Numbered from the stretch's first letter, positions 51,970-61,855 are shown. The stretch is 64,000 bases of DNA from Pseudoglutamicibacter cumminsii (GCF_016907775.1 NZ_JAFBCO010000001.1:1612001-1676000), one strand, 5' to 3'. Notes: a model not told the origin generated them from the letters alone. Program-made: numbers and translations.

Positions 51970-52841
51970 CCGGCCACACGCATCAGGACGCGTCCCTGCT
52001 AGACATGCATGACGCGTTGCTGTGCGACCTCGACGGGGTTGTATATGCAGGCCCGGACGCAGTTCCGCACGCGGTCGACGCGCTGGTTGCGGCTCAGGAG
52101 GCCGGTATTCGCGTTGCCTACTGCACCAACAACGCTTCACGGACCCCGGAAGAGGTCTCCGAACACATCAGCTCGCTGGGCATCCCGACCACACCGGAGC
52201 AGGTCTTCGGTTCCTCGCGAGCCGCTGCGGAACACGCACGGCAGAGCGCATCGGAAGCTCACATCCAGGAACCGGCCGCCTACGTCGTCGGGACCGAAGC
52301 TCTGCGCCGGGAAGCTACCAACGCGGGGTTCAAACTTGTTGATTCCGCCGCAGAGCAACCCGACTTTGTGCTACAGGGTTTCAACCCCGACGTCACGTGG
52401 CGGCACCTCGCAGAAGCCGGCTACGCGATCACCGCAGGCGCGCGGTGGATCGCAACAAATACGGACGCGACGATCCCTCGGGCGGAAGGTATCGCGCCGG
52501 GCAACGGGACGCTCGTCGCCGCGGTGGCGGCCGCGACCGGACAGGAACCAGTCGTGACCGGCAAGCCCGCCCCGACGCTCATGCAGATGGCGGCGCGGGC
52601 CGTGGGAGCACAGAATCCGCTCGTGATCGGCGATAGGCTCGACACCGATGTTGCAGGGGGAAACGCTGCCGGCTTCGCTACCGCGCTCGTCCTGACCGGG
52701 GTCGATACGCTCGCCGCCGCTAAGCAGGCGGAGCCTGGGCTGAAACCGCGTTACGTACTCAATGACTTACGCGAGTTGCGGGCACCAGCCCACTCCTGTG
52801 TACTCGAAGACAGCGGACCTCAAGAGAGCCTGAATGACTAG
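51966..52841 (+). CDS. HAD-superfamily phosphatase (NagD-like, class IIA)
   Basis: 291 aa. Motif I is DLDGVVYAGPDAVPHA (nucleophile Asp in DALLCDLDGVV), motif II is in YCTNNASRTPEE, and motif III/IV are in VTGKPAPTLM and VIGDRLDTDVAGG. The C2a cap is of the NagD/4-nitrophenyl phosphatase type. The substrate is unknown; phosphoglycolate and similar small phosphates are typical. Its start is inside the TPR stop, and its end overlaps the 63-aa gene by 8 nt. Confidence 0.9.
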   Translation: MTGHTHQDASLLDMHDALLCDLDGVVYAGPDAVPHAVDALVAAQEAGIRVAYCTNNASRTPEEVSEHISSLGIPTTPEQVFGSSRAAAEHARQSASEAHIQEPAAYVVGTEALRREATNAGFKLVDSAAEQPDFVLQGFNPDVTWRHLAEAGYAITAGARWIATNTDATIPRAEGIAPGNGTLVAAVAAATGQEPVVTGKPAPTLMQMAARAVGAQNPLVIGDRLDTDVAGGNAAGFATALVLTGVDTLAAAKQAEPGLKPRYVLNDLRELRAPAHSCVLEDSGPQESLND

Positions 52842-53025
52842 CGAGAACTCACCAGAACACGACGCGGCAACGGAACAGCCGGCACAAGATCTACCGGCGC
52901 AGGAGCTGCCGGAAGTGCTGCAGCCGCTCGCTGACCTCGATTCGCTACCGGTCAGCGAACACCCTGAACGGTTCAGCCGCGTTCTTGACGACCTCACCAA
53001 TGTCCTGGAGAGCGATCTTCCGTGA
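52834..53025 (+). CDS. Small acidic protein coupled to tlyA
   Basis: 63 aa, acidic, Pro/Glu/Leu-rich (LPAQELPEVLQPLADLDSLP) with a predicted C-terminal helix RFSRVLDDLTNVLESDL. Both ends overlap neighbours (HAD by 8 nt, tlyA by 4 nt), which argues it is translated. I recognise no family beyond similar small ORFs at this place in actinobacteria. Confidence 0.7.
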   Translation: MTSENSPEHDAATEQPAQDLPAQELPEVLQPLADLDSLPVSEHPERFSRVLDDLTNVLESDLP

Positions 53026-53855
53026 GCGCCCCTCAACGCCTTGACGCCGCACTCGCCGACCTCGGCTATGCCCCGTCCCGGACCCGCGCGGCCGTACTGA
53101 TCCGCGAAGGCCGTGTCTTCGTCGAAGGCAAGCCAGCGACCAAGCCTTCGGCCAAGGTTAAGCCGGGTGCCAGCATCGTTATCCAGGAGCATGCCGAAGA
53201 CCGCTGGGTGGGGCGCGCGGCAGGCAAGCTGCACGCGGCGCTGGAGGCACTCAGCGCTCGCGGGATCAGGTTGCCGATCAACGGGGCAATCTGCATGGAT
53301 GCCGGGGCGTCCACGGGCGGATTCACGCAGGTTCTGTTGGATTACGGGGCCGAACGCGTGTACTCGGTCGATGTGGGGCATGGGCAGCTTCACTCGAGCC
53401 TTGCTGAGGATGCGCGGATTGTGAACCGCGAAGGCGTCAACGTGCGTCATCTTGAGCCGGGGTTCATCCCGGGCGGTGTTGATGTCATGGTGGGGGATCT
53501 GTCTTTTATTTCGCTCACGCTCGTGTTGGAGCCGCTGGCCGCGCAGCTGCGTGAAGGCGGGCGAATGCTGATGCTGGTCAAGCCTCAATTTGAGGTGGGG
53601 CGTTCGGGGCTGAATAAGGCGGGCGTTGTGGTTCAACCTGCTTTGCGGCGCCACGCTGTGACGAAGGTTCTGGACTTCGCGGAGCAAGCAGGGCTGGGTT
53701 TGAGGCCTGTGGCTGTGTTGCGTTCCGAGGTGCCGGGGCAAGACGGAAACGTCGAATTCTTTGTCGTGTGGATAAAGGAAAACGCTGAATCGGAGGATTC
53801 ATCCACAAGCGAGCGCAACCTGACGGCGTTGCTGGATGCCGTTGACTATTCTTGA
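53022..53855 (+). CDS. tlyA: TlyA-family rRNA 2'-O-methyltransferase
   Basis: 277 aa, GTG start overlapping the preceding stop. An N-terminal S4 domain (about 4-65; RLDAALADLGYAPSRTRA) is followed by an FtsJ-like Rossmann methyltransferase domain with SAM motif MDAGASTGGFTQVLLDYGA. In mycobacteria TlyA methylates cytidines in 16S and 23S rRNA, and its loss gives capreomycin resistance. Catalytic residues of the K-D-K set appear to be present (K72 region, DLSF, LVKPQFE). Confidence 0.93.
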   Translation: MSAPQRLDAALADLGYAPSRTRAAVLIREGRVFVEGKPATKPSAKVKPGASIVIQEHAEDRWVGRAAGKLHAALEALSARGIRLPINGAICMDAGASTGGFTQVLLDYGAERVYSVDVGHGQLHSSLAEDARIVNREGVNVRHLEPGFIPGGVDVMVGDLSFISLTLVLEPLAAQLREGGRMLMLVKPQFEVGRSGLNKAGVVVQPALRRHAVTKVLDFAEQAGLGLRPVAVLRSEVPGQDGNVEFFVVWIKENAESEDSSTSERNLTALLDAVDYS

Positions 53856-53880
53856 AAGTCGGGAACAACAAGGAGCGTCA

Positions 53881-54993
53881 GTGCGTCGGATCTTGGTGAT
53901 GACCCACACGGGTCGAGAAGAAGCTGTAGCGATCGCGATTCGTGCAGTGAGCGTTTTGTCGGCCCACGGCCTTTCACCCGTCATGATGCGTGATGAAGTC
54001 GATGTGATTGGCCAGTCCCGCATTGATTCCTCTTTGCCGGATGCGGCTTCAAACCTTGAGGTCCTGGGCGAGGGCGTGGGGCTCGATGAGCTTGAGCTCG
54101 TCATGGTTCTGGGCGGCGACGGCACGATGCTGCGCTCGGCCGAGCTGACGCGTGGCAGCAATGTTCCTTTGCTGGGCGTGAATTTGGGCCACGTTGGCTT
54201 CCTTGCTGAAAGTGAAAAAGCCGATATCGACGCGGTGGTTGAGGCGATCGCGAACCGCGCCTACACCGTGGATGAACGCATGGCGATTGACGTTCAGGTG
54301 TGGCATGAGGGTCGCAGGGGCGCGCACACATGGGCGCTCAACGAGGCAGCTGTCGAGAAATCGAACCGTGAACGCATGCTTGAGGTAGCGATCGATGTGG
54401 ATGGGTCGCCGATCTCGACGTTCGGTTGCGATGGTGTTGTGTTTGCGACGCCGACGGGGTCCACGGCCTATGCATTTTCTGCCGGTGGGCCGGTGGTGTG
54501 GCCCGAGGTCGAGGCATTGGTGGTTGCACCGATTTCTGCGCATGCGCTGTTCGCTAAACCGCTGGTTGTTGCGCCTTCGTCAACGACCGCCGCTGAGGTT
54601 CTGACCCGTACAGATGCGGCGGGAGTTTTGTGGTGCGATGGCCGCCGCATGGTTGAACTGGCCCCGGGCTCCCGCGTTGAGGTGACCCGATCCAAGACTC
54701 CAGTGCGGCTTGTGCGTTTGACGAATACGCCGTTCGCGGAGAGGCTCGTGGCTAAATTCAAGCTGCCCACGGTGGGGTGGCGCGGCCCGATCGAGGACTC
54801 CGGAGCGCACCCTAAAACTTCGGAGTTGCCGGCGGTGCACCGCATCAGCGTTGTGGAGCCTCCGCATAATTCGGAGCGCCTGCCGTCGCATCGGGCCACG
54901 GAGCTGTACCACCACGAACCCAAACAGCCGTTAGGGGAGCAGCCGGGTGCGCGTCCGGGGGACCAACAGCGAGGCGGAGGTGAGCCGCGATGA
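53881..54993 (+). CDS. nadK: NAD kinase
   Basis: 370 aa from GTG 53881, with AAGGAG 6 nt upstream. Phosphorylates NAD to NADP. GGDGT is at about 78-82, and NLGHVGFLAE, TPTGSTAYAFSAGGP and the DGR segment are intact. A tail of about 70 aa, Pro/His/Glu-rich, extends past the usual end and overlaps recN by 4 nt. The tail is not part of the fold. The frame opens 15 codons earlier, but this overlaps tlyA. Confidence 0.95.
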   Translation: MRRILVMTHTGREEAVAIAIRAVSVLSAHGLSPVMMRDEVDVIGQSRIDSSLPDAASNLEVLGEGVGLDELELVMVLGGDGTMLRSAELTRGSNVPLLGVNLGHVGFLAESEKADIDAVVEAIANRAYTVDERMAIDVQVWHEGRRGAHTWALNEAAVEKSNRERMLEVAIDVDGSPISTFGCDGVVFATPTGSTAYAFSAGGPVVWPEVEALVVAPISAHALFAKPLVVAPSSTTAAEVLTRTDAAGVLWCDGRRMVELAPGSRVEVTRSKTPVRLVRLTNTPFAERLVAKFKLPTVGWRGPIEDSGAHPKTSELPAVHRISVVEPPHNSERLPSHRATELYHHEPKQPLGEQPGARPGDQQRGGGEPR

Positions 54994-56717
54994 TCGAGTC
55001 CGTCAACATCCGTGGCCTCGGTGTTATCGAGGAAGCCTCCTTGCCGTTCGGGCCAGGACTGACCGTGGTGACGGGTGAAACCGGCGCAGGTAAGACGATG
55101 GTCGTGACAGCGCTCGGGCTGATCTCCGGGGCGCGTGCAGATTCCGGCGTGGTGCGCCGCGGCCAAGATGCTGCGGTCGTGGAAGCCACTGTGGTGGGCG
55201 CGTCAGAGGACGCCGCGTTTCAGATCGCTTCCGAAGCTGGCGCCGAAACCGACGGGGAAGGTGCCGAATCGGTTCTGTATCTCTCCCGCACGATCGCGGC
55301 GAAAGGCCGCAGCCGAGCTCATGCTGGTGGACGAGCCGTGCCGGTTGCTGTGCTCGGGCGCATCGGCGAATCTCTCTTGACCGTGCATGGGCAGACCGAT
55401 CAGCTGCGTCTCCGTGGCGCGGCCGAACAAAGGGCCGCCCTCGACGCCTTCGCAGGCACCGAACTTGCGACGGCGCTCGCCGAATATAAGGACGTTTACC
55501 GGGAACTCAAGGCGGCACGCGCGGAGCTGACCGACGTCGAGCAGAACCGCTACGAACGTCAGATGGAAGAGCAGACCCTCCAGGCCGCTCTCGAAGAGAT
55601 CGATGCGGTGGACCCGCAAAAGGGTGAAGCCCAGGAACTCGATGCGCGCTCACATAAGCTCAGCCACATCGAGGAACTCCGTACCGCTTCCGCGACCGCG
55701 CACGCCGCGCTGGTGTCCGAAGAGATCGGTGAAGCGGTCGATGTCGTCTCACTTCTGGATGCTGCTCAGCGCGCGCTGGAATCAGTTGACAGCCAGGACC
55801 CTGCGTTGGCGGAACAGACTCAACGCCTGCGGGAAGTCGGCTACGTGATCTCCGACATCGCGACTGAACTTGCAAGCTACCAGCAGAGCCTCGATGCAGA
55901 TGGGCCATCCGAGCTCGCAGCGGTCGAAGAACGGCGCGCAGCTCTCAACGCGTTGACGCGCAAATACGCGCCGGACGTGGATGCCGTGATCGAGTGGGCC
56001 GCCAAGGCACGAGCCCGGCACCTCGAACTCATCGACGACCCGACCCGCGTCGAAGAACTCACCCAAAAACTCGACGAGCTCAGCTCGAAACTGACCGAAC
56101 ACGCTGAGAAAGTCCACGAGCTGCGTTCTGAGGCCGCGCAGCAGCTTGCCCAGAACGTAGACGAAGAACTTGCCGCTCTCGCGATGCCGAACGCTCACCT
56201 CACCATCCAGGTGACCGAGACAGAACCAGGGCCACACGGTGCCGACGAGGTCGCGTTCCTACTCGCCCCGCACCCTGGGGCTGACCCGCGTCCGCTGGGC
56301 AAGGGAGCCTCCGGCGGTGAGCTGTCCCGCGTCATGCTGGCTCTTGAAGTCGTGCTCGCAGCAACCGACCCGGTCCCGACGTTCATCTTCGACGAAGTCG
56401 ACGCCGGCGTCGGTGGGGAAGCGGCAGTAGAAATCGGCCGTCGTCTGGCCCGGCTTGCCCGCCACGTCCAAGTCATCGTGGTGACCCACCTGCCGCAGGT
56501 AGCCGCGTTCGGCGACCAACACCTCACCATCAACAAGACCAGCCATCACGACGGCGTCGACGGGTTCACGACATCGGACATCAAGGCACTCAGCGAGGAC
56601 GAACGAGTCAAGGAACTCGCCCGCATGCTTGCCGGCCAATCGGAATCCGAAGCGGCCCGCGCCCACGCACAAGAGCTGCTCACCGACGCCGAGCGCGAAC
56701 GCAACGAAGCCAACTGA
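54990..56717 (+). CDS. recN: DNA repair protein RecN
   Basis: 575 aa SMC-like ATPase of double-strand break repair. Walker A is TGETGAGKT near residue 31. A central coiled coil spans about 160-370, and the ABC signature GASGGELSRVMLALEV and Walker B FIFDEVDAGVGG are at the C-terminus. recN is LexA-controlled in some bacteria; here it is translationally coupled to nadK and I see no LexA box, so SOS control is not supported. Confidence 0.96.
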   Translation: MIESVNIRGLGVIEEASLPFGPGLTVVTGETGAGKTMVVTALGLISGARADSGVVRRGQDAAVVEATVVGASEDAAFQIASEAGAETDGEGAESVLYLSRTIAAKGRSRAHAGGRAVPVAVLGRIGESLLTVHGQTDQLRLRGAAEQRAALDAFAGTELATALAEYKDVYRELKAARAELTDVEQNRYERQMEEQTLQAALEEIDAVDPQKGEAQELDARSHKLSHIEELRTASATAHAALVSEEIGEAVDVVSLLDAAQRALESVDSQDPALAEQTQRLREVGYVISDIATELASYQQSLDADGPSELAAVEERRAALNALTRKYAPDVDAVIEWAAKARARHLELIDDPTRVEELTQKLDELSSKLTEHAEKVHELRSEAAQQLAQNVDEELAALAMPNAHLTIQVTETEPGPHGADEVAFLLAPHPGADPRPLGKGASGGELSRVMLALEVVLAATDPVPTFIFDEVDAGVGGEAAVEIGRRLARLARHVQVIVVTHLPQVAAFGDQHLTINKTSHHDGVDGFTTSDIKALSEDERVKELARMLAGQSESEAARAHAQELLTDAERERNEAN

Positions 56718-56757
56718 AACTCAACGTCAGCGACTCAAGCACGGTAACGAGGAGCCC

Positions 56758-57429
56758 ATGTCCACGCATCATCCAGAGCATCAGGCCGAGACCGGCGAAC
56801 ACGAACTGGGCGACGTCCGGGTTCCCGCGGCTGTCACTCACGCAGAAACCGTGTTCAACGGAGCGATCTTCGACATCACCCGCGAAACGTTCACGATGCC
56901 CGGGGATGACGCGCCCATCACGCGCGAATTCATGACCCACCCGGGCGCAGTGGGAATCCTCGCCGTGGACGAACACGGCCGGATCCTGCTTCAGAAGCAA
57001 CGCCGCCAGCCGGTCCGCGCCGAGCTGTGGGAAGTCCCAGCAGGGCTGCTCGACGTCCAAGGCGAACCAGCACTGGATGCCGCGCGCCGCGAACTCGCAG
57101 AAGAAGCCGATCTCCGCGCCGATACCTGGCATGTGCTTGCAGACCACTACATGTCGCCAGGATGCTCCTCTGAAGCGATGCGCATCTACCTTGCTCAAGA
57201 CCTCCACGAGATCCCCGAAAACGAACGCCACGAACGCGCCGAAGAAGAAGCGTTCCTCGAACCACAATGGGTTCCGTTCGAAGACGCCGTCACAGCGGTA
57301 TTGAGCGGCCGCATCGGTAACCCGACCACCGTCGTCGGGATCCTAGCGCTCGCCGCTCACAAGGCCCGCGGCAACCAAACCCTACGGCCAGCCGATGCGC
57401 CATGGCCAGCGCGCCCGCACCATGCGTGA
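56758..57429 (+). CDS. Nudix hydrolase, ADP-ribose pyrophosphatase type
   Basis: 223 aa from ATG 56758, with GAGGAG upstream. The Nudix helix GEPALDAARRELAEEADL fits except that the last Gly is Asp. QKQRRQPVRAELWEVPAGLLD is typical of ADP-ribose pyrophosphatases. It lies between recN and xerD, where relatives carry the same gene. The frame opens inside recN, but similarity begins after 56758. Confidence 0.9.
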   Translation: MSTHHPEHQAETGEHELGDVRVPAAVTHAETVFNGAIFDITRETFTMPGDDAPITREFMTHPGAVGILAVDEHGRILLQKQRRQPVRAELWEVPAGLLDVQGEPALDAARRELAEEADLRADTWHVLADHYMSPGCSSEAMRIYLAQDLHEIPENERHERAEEEAFLEPQWVPFEDAVTAVLSGRIGNPTTVVGILALAAHKARGNQTLRPADAPWPARPHHA

Positions 57430-58405
57430 GGCCGCGCCGACGCCGCTTGAAAAAAGCGCGGAGATCTACCTGCAACACCTCGTGGTTGAACGCGGGTTGT
57501 CAGCCAACACTGTCGCGGCATATCGGCGAGACATCCGCCGTTATACCGACTTCCTCGCGAGCCAAGGCATAACGCAAGCCAGCGATATCACCCCGCAGAA
57601 CATCAGCGCGTTCCAGCAGTCCCTCCGCGACGGCTCGGACGGGAAGAAGCCGCTAGCTGCCCGATCCGCGGCGCGCACGATCGTCGCGGTGCGTGGAATG
57701 CACACCTTCTGGGCGCTCGAAGGCATCACCGCAGACAACCCCGCAGCCGACATCCACCCCAACGCCGTGCCCCAGCAATTGCCGAAAGCTCTGAGCGTTC
57801 AGGAGGTCGCGCGCCTCATCGACGCACCCGACACCTCAACCCCGGGCGGTCTGCGCGACCGCGCACTCATCGAATTCCTCTACGCAACCGGGGCGCGCGC
57901 ATCGGAAGCGGTGGGCCTCGACGTCGACGATCTGAACCTCATCCTTGACAGCAACTCAAGCGCCGCCGACCTTGACGAGGACGGGAACAAACTTCCCTCT
58001 GTCGTGAGGGTTCGGGGTAAAGGGGACAAGGAACGCTACGTTCCGTTAGGTAGCTATGCGGTCGACGCGCTCAACGCATACCTTGTGCGTGGACGGCCCG
58101 CGCTCGCGGCAAAAGGCAAAGGCAGCCCAGCGCTGTTCCTCAACCAACGAGGGGGCAGGCTTTCGCGTCAGTCCGTTTTCAACAGCGTCACAGCGGCCGC
58201 GAGCAAAGCCAAGCTGACACAAGAAATCAGTCCGCACACCCTGCGTCACTCGTTTGCGACCCACCTCATCAGCGGCGGAGCGGACGTCCGCGTGGTCCAA
58301 GAATTGCTCGGCCATGCATCCGTGACCACGACCCAGGTCTATACGATGGTCACCGCGGAAACTCTGCGCGAAGTCTTCGCGACCTCGCACCCGCGGGCCC
58401 GCTGA
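57422..58405 (+). CDS. xerD: Site-specific tyrosine recombinase XerD
   Basis: 327 aa from ATG 57422, overlapping the Nudix stop; ATG 57395 is an alternative. XerD with XerC resolves chromosome dimers at dif. The core-binding domain (about 10-105, VERGLSANTVAAYRRDI) precedes the catalytic domain with R (TGARASEAVGL), K (RGKGDKERYVPLG), HxxR (SPHTLRHSFATHL), H (LLGHASVTTTQVY) and Tyr (VYTMV). The set is complete. A central insert (DSNSSAADLDEDGN) is longer than usual. Confidence 0.95.
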   Translation: MREAAPTPLEKSAEIYLQHLVVERGLSANTVAAYRRDIRRYTDFLASQGITQASDITPQNISAFQQSLRDGSDGKKPLAARSAARTIVAVRGMHTFWALEGITADNPAADIHPNAVPQQLPKALSVQEVARLIDAPDTSTPGGLRDRALIEFLYATGARASEAVGLDVDDLNLILDSNSSAADLDEDGNKLPSVVRVRGKGDKERYVPLGSYAVDALNAYLVRGRPALAAKGKGSPALFLNQRGGRLSRQSVFNSVTAAASKAKLTQEISPHTLRHSFATHLISGGADVRVVQELLGHASVTTTQVYTMVTAETLREVFATSHPRAR

Positions 58406-58465
58406 GCCGAACGGCATAAATGCACTGAGCCGAACGGCATAAATGCGCTAAGCCGAACGGCTTAA
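58403..58465. repeat. 23-bp tandem repeat spanning the xerD stop
   Basis: TGAGCCGAACGGCATAAATG begins at 58403 (the xerD stop TGA) and at 58426. A third shortened copy (TAAGCCGAACGGCTTAA) begins at 58449. The last is itself palindromic and may help terminate both convergent genes. Confidence 0.85.
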
Positions 58466-58468
58466 TCC

Positions 58469-59812
58469 TTAAATACCGAGAATCACAGACGCGATACCGA
58501 AGTAGATCAGCAAACCCGTCGCATCACAAAACGTTGAAATAAACGGGTTAGAAAACACGGCAGGGTCCGCGCCGACCTTCTTGGCGATGATCGGCATCAT
58601 GCCGCCCACCACAGCCGCTTGAACACACACCGCGAGCAGCGTCAGTCCGATCACGGTCCCGAACGTGAAACCGTAAATGAACCCGGTGATGACAAACGCA
58701 AGCGATCCCAGAATCAATCCGAGAACAAATCCAACCCGCAGCTCCCGCCAAATCACCTTAGGTAAGTCGCGGATACGGACCTCACCGACCGCAAGGGCAC
58801 GCGTCACAGTGGTAGCAGCCTGGTTACCGGTGTTACCGCCGGTTCCGGTGAGCAGCGGGATGAACAGCGCAAGGATCACGACCGACGAAAGTTTGTCTTC
58901 GAACAGATCCAGCACCTTGACCGTCAACGCCGCAGACAGCGCAAGCATCACAAGCCACACAACGCGCGACTGAACAATCCGCATGATCGAGGACGAGAGG
59001 TAAGACTTCTCGAGCGGCTCCGCACCACCCGAGCGAGCCGCGTCCTCCGCGTCCTCTTCGTTGATGATCTCGACCGCATCGTCATAGGTCAAAACACCAA
59101 GCAAACGGTGTTCAGCATCCACGATCGGCATCGCAAGCAATTTGCCGCCCAAGAACCGGCGCGCGGTCTCTTCACGAGGATCCGTAGCGTGCGCTGACTC
59201 GGCCTCACGCATGATTTCCCGGACGGTCAGGTCATCGTCCGAAGACAACAGACGGCGCAAACCCGTGACCCCCAAAAGGGTGCGGGAATCATCCAAAACA
59301 GGAAGCAGATAAATCGTTTCCGGCTCATCAATATGTGCTTTGACGTGATCGATGGCTCTGCGCACCGTCCACTCAGGATGCAGCCACAGCACCTCAGGCG
59401 ACATGTAGCGGCCGATGGCGTCTTCGGGGTAACCGAGCACCGTTGTGGTCATGGTGCGTTGCTCGAGGTCGAGTCCAGACATCAGGCGGTCAGCAACTTT
59501 AGCCGGTAGCTCATCGAACAGGGACGCGCGGTCGTCAGGGTCGAGCTCGTTGAAGATCTCGAAGATTTCGCCGTGCCGCAGCTCAGCGATCAGCTCCGCC
59601 TGGGTTGCGGGGGAGAGGCTTTCGAAAACCGCGAGCGCCGTGTCTTTTTCCAGGACTCGGTACACGATCGCCGCCTGGTCGGTCGGCAGCGTCTTCATGA
59701 GGTACGCCATGTCGTGGCTGGGTACCTTGCGTGCGAGGTGGCCAAGCTTGACCAGCTCGGCTTCATTACGCGGGTGGTCGCGCAGCGAATCGATCAGCTG
59801 ATCCATCGTCAT
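58469..59812 (-). CDS. mgtE: Magnesium transporter MgtE
   Basis: 447 aa. The cytosolic N domain (about 5-125) is followed by paired CBS domains (about 130-255; MSPEVLWLHPEWTVRRAIDH and TVREIMRE), a plug helix, and five membrane segments. The selectivity region reads PLLTGTGGNTGNQAATTVTRALA. The N and CBS domains sense intracellular magnesium and close the channel when it is plentiful. ATG 59812 has GGAG upstream. Confidence 0.95.
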   Translation of the reverse strand: MTMDQLIDSLRDHPRNEAELVKLGHLARKVPSHDMAYLMKTLPTDQAAIVYRVLEKDTALAVFESLSPATQAELIAELRHGEIFEIFNELDPDDRASLFDELPAKVADRLMSGLDLEQRTMTTTVLGYPEDAIGRYMSPEVLWLHPEWTVRRAIDHVKAHIDEPETIYLLPVLDDSRTLLGVTGLRRLLSSDDDLTVREIMREAESAHATDPREETARRFLGGKLLAMPIVDAEHRLLGVLTYDDAVEIINEEDAEDAARSGGAEPLEKSYLSSSIMRIVQSRVVWLVMLALSAALTVKVLDLFEDKLSSVVILALFIPLLTGTGGNTGNQAATTVTRALAVGEVRIRDLPKVIWRELRVGFVLGLILGSLAFVITGFIYGFTFGTVIGLTLLAVCVQAAVVGGMMPIIAKKVGADPAVFSNPFISTFCDATGLLIYFGIASVILGI

Positions 59813-60080
59813 GATGACTCCTCACCCCGGGCTGACAACGCGGCAATGGACTGCCGCCGTTTACACCCTACCCGTAAAGATATAACCAACGATGCGGGAG
59901 CCGGCTGGCGCGGTCATCAGGGCCTTATCAGGGCGAAAGTTTCGAGTTTCAGTTGAGGGTCAAGGCTCGCCGAGATAGAGGGCAAAACCAGCTTTAATCA
60001 CGCAAAAACCACTAGCCTTAAAACAGAGCACGCAAGCACATCACGACAACGAAACTCAGCACGGAAGGGCGGTCTCACCC

Positions 60081-60971
60081 GTGAGCGATCCAAACTCCTT
60101 TGGCCGAGTACCTGCGCCAGGCGGAATGCAGGAACTCAACGCCCTCGGACGCCCTCTGAGTAAGCTCCCTGAGCCACCTGTGCTGACCGAACACGGCCCG
60201 GCCCGCATTATCGCGATGGTCAACCAGAAGGGCGGCGTCGGTAAGACGACGTCCTCGATTAACCTCGCGGCCTCACTTGCGGAACTCGGCCGACGCGTCC
60301 TCATCGTGGACTTCGACCCTCAGGGTGCCGCATCGGCAGGCTTCGGCGTCAACCCGCACGAACTCGACCTGACCGTCTACAACGTGCTCATGGAACGCCG
60401 CGTCGAGATCCGCGACGCGATCCTGCAGACCGACGTCCAGAACATCGACCTGCTGCCGGCCAACATCGACCTCTCCGCAGCGGAAGTTCAGCTCGTCAAC
60501 GAAGTCGCCCGTGAACAGGTCCTCGCCTCGCAGCTGCGTAAGGTCTCCGATGACTACGACGTCATCATCATCGACTGCCAGCCGTCCCTCGGCCTGCTGA
60601 CCGTCAACGCGCTCGCCGCAGCGCACGGCGTCATCATCCCGCTCACCGCGGAGTTCTTCGCGCTGCGTGCCGTGGCCCTGCTGATCGACACGATCGAGAA
60701 AGTTCAGGACCGTATCAACCCTGACCTGCAGATCGACGGCGTGCTCGCGACGATGTATGACCAGCGGACCCTCCACTCGCGTGAAGTGCTGGGCCGACTC
60801 GACGAAGCCTTCGGCGACAAGCTTTTCGAAACCGTGATCCGCCGCACCGTGAAGTTCCCGGACGCAACGGTCGCAATGGAACCGATCACCGAATTCGCTC
60901 CATCGCACGCCGGCGCACACGGCTACCGGCGCCTCGCTAAAGAGCTCATCGCGCGCGGCGGAGCTCCGTGA
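60081..60971 (+). CDS. parA: ParA-family chromosome-partitioning ATPase
   Basis: 296 aa, GTG start at 60081. The deviant Walker A KGGVGKTTSSINLA is near residues 50-63, followed by VDFDPQGAASAG and IIIDCQPSLGLL. A 40-aa N-terminal extension is not conserved. No parB or parS site (TGTTTCACGTGAAACA) is seen nearby, and it overlaps scpA by 4 nt, so it is the scpAB-linked ParA paralogue rather than the ori-proximal one. Confidence 0.92.
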   Translation: MSDPNSFGRVPAPGGMQELNALGRPLSKLPEPPVLTEHGPARIIAMVNQKGGVGKTTSSINLAASLAELGRRVLIVDFDPQGAASAGFGVNPHELDLTVYNVLMERRVEIRDAILQTDVQNIDLLPANIDLSAAEVQLVNEVAREQVLASQLRKVSDDYDVIIIDCQPSLGLLTVNALAAAHGVIIPLTAEFFALRAVALLIDTIEKVQDRINPDLQIDGVLATMYDQRTLHSREVLGRLDEAFGDKLFETVIRRTVKFPDATVAMEPITEFAPSHAGAHGYRRLAKELIARGGAP

Positions 60972-61855
60972 CACAGCAACCCGGCGCCGGACACGAGAGC
61001 ACAGCTCCCAAAGCCCCCGGCCCGGCCGCGAGCGCAAACTTCCAAGTAACGCTCGAAAACTTCAACGGTCCCTTCGAGGTGCTGGTTGAGATGCTGAGCC
61101 GGCGCGACCTCGACATCACCGAAGTTGCGCTCGCCGAAGTAACCGACGAATTCGTCGCGTATCTGCGCACGCTCGCCGATGAAATCGGCGCGACGGTCCT
61201 CGATGAAACCACCGAGTTCCTTGTGGTCGCCTCAACGCTGCTCGACATGAAAGCCGCGCGCCTCCTTCCGCAAGGCGAAGTGGAAGACGCCGAGGACATC
61301 GAACGCCTTGAAGCTCGCGACCTTCTGTTCGCGAGGCTGCTCCAGTACAAGGCCTACAAAGAAGCCGCGACTGTTTTGGAACACCTGCTGGAAGCGGGAA
61401 GCCGGTTTGTTCCGCGGCAGGTCAGGGCAGATGACCCCGATGTGCGCGAGCACCTTCCGGAACTCGAATGGACGCACACTCCGGAACAGTTCGCGGCCAT
61501 CGCCGCGAAGGCCCTTGCACACGAACACACTGCTGAGCCCGATGAGGTCGGCACGGACCACATCCATGACGCCCCGGTTTCGGTTGCCGAACAGGCGCAA
61601 CAGATCGCGGCACGGCTCCGCGCCGCTAAAGCGCTCACTTTTAGCGAGCTCACTGCCGACGCCGAAGCATCCCTCGTCGTGGTCGCCCGCTTCCTCGCTC
61701 TGCTCGAAATGTATCGAGACCGCGCAGTGGATCTTGAACAGGAATCCCCGCTTACTGAGATCATGGTCGAATGGATCGCTACAGGCTCCGGAGAGTTCCG
61801 GGTCGCTGAATACGACGGCGACGAGGAAGCCGCCTCACAAGGAGGAACAGCATGA
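60968..61855 (+). CDS. scpA: Segregation and condensation protein A
   Basis: 295 aa kleisin that bridges SMC heads. FQVTLENFNGPFEVLVEML is the N-terminal signature, the central helical region follows, and the C-terminal winged helix (LTFSELTADAEASLVVVARFLALLEMYRDRAV) is intact. GTG 60968 overlaps the parA stop; its own stop overlaps scpB. Confidence 0.95.
   Translation: MTQQPGAGHESTAPKAPGPAASANFQVTLENFNGPFEVLVEMLSRRDLDITEVALAEVTDEFVAYLRTLADEIGATVLDETTEFLVVASTLLDMKAARLLPQGEVEDAEDIERLEARDLLFARLLQYKAYKEAATVLEHLLEAGSRFVPRQVRADDPDVREHLPELEWTHTPEQFAAIAAKALAHEHTAEPDEVGTDHIHDAPVSVAEQAQQIAARLRAAKALTFSELTADAEASLVVVARFLALLEMYRDRAVDLEQESPLTEIMVEWIATGSGEFRVAEYDGDEEAASQGGTA

Noticed and set aside
59813-60080. 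parS site near parA
   Set aside because: No match to TGTTTCACGTGAAACA in this gap or nearby.
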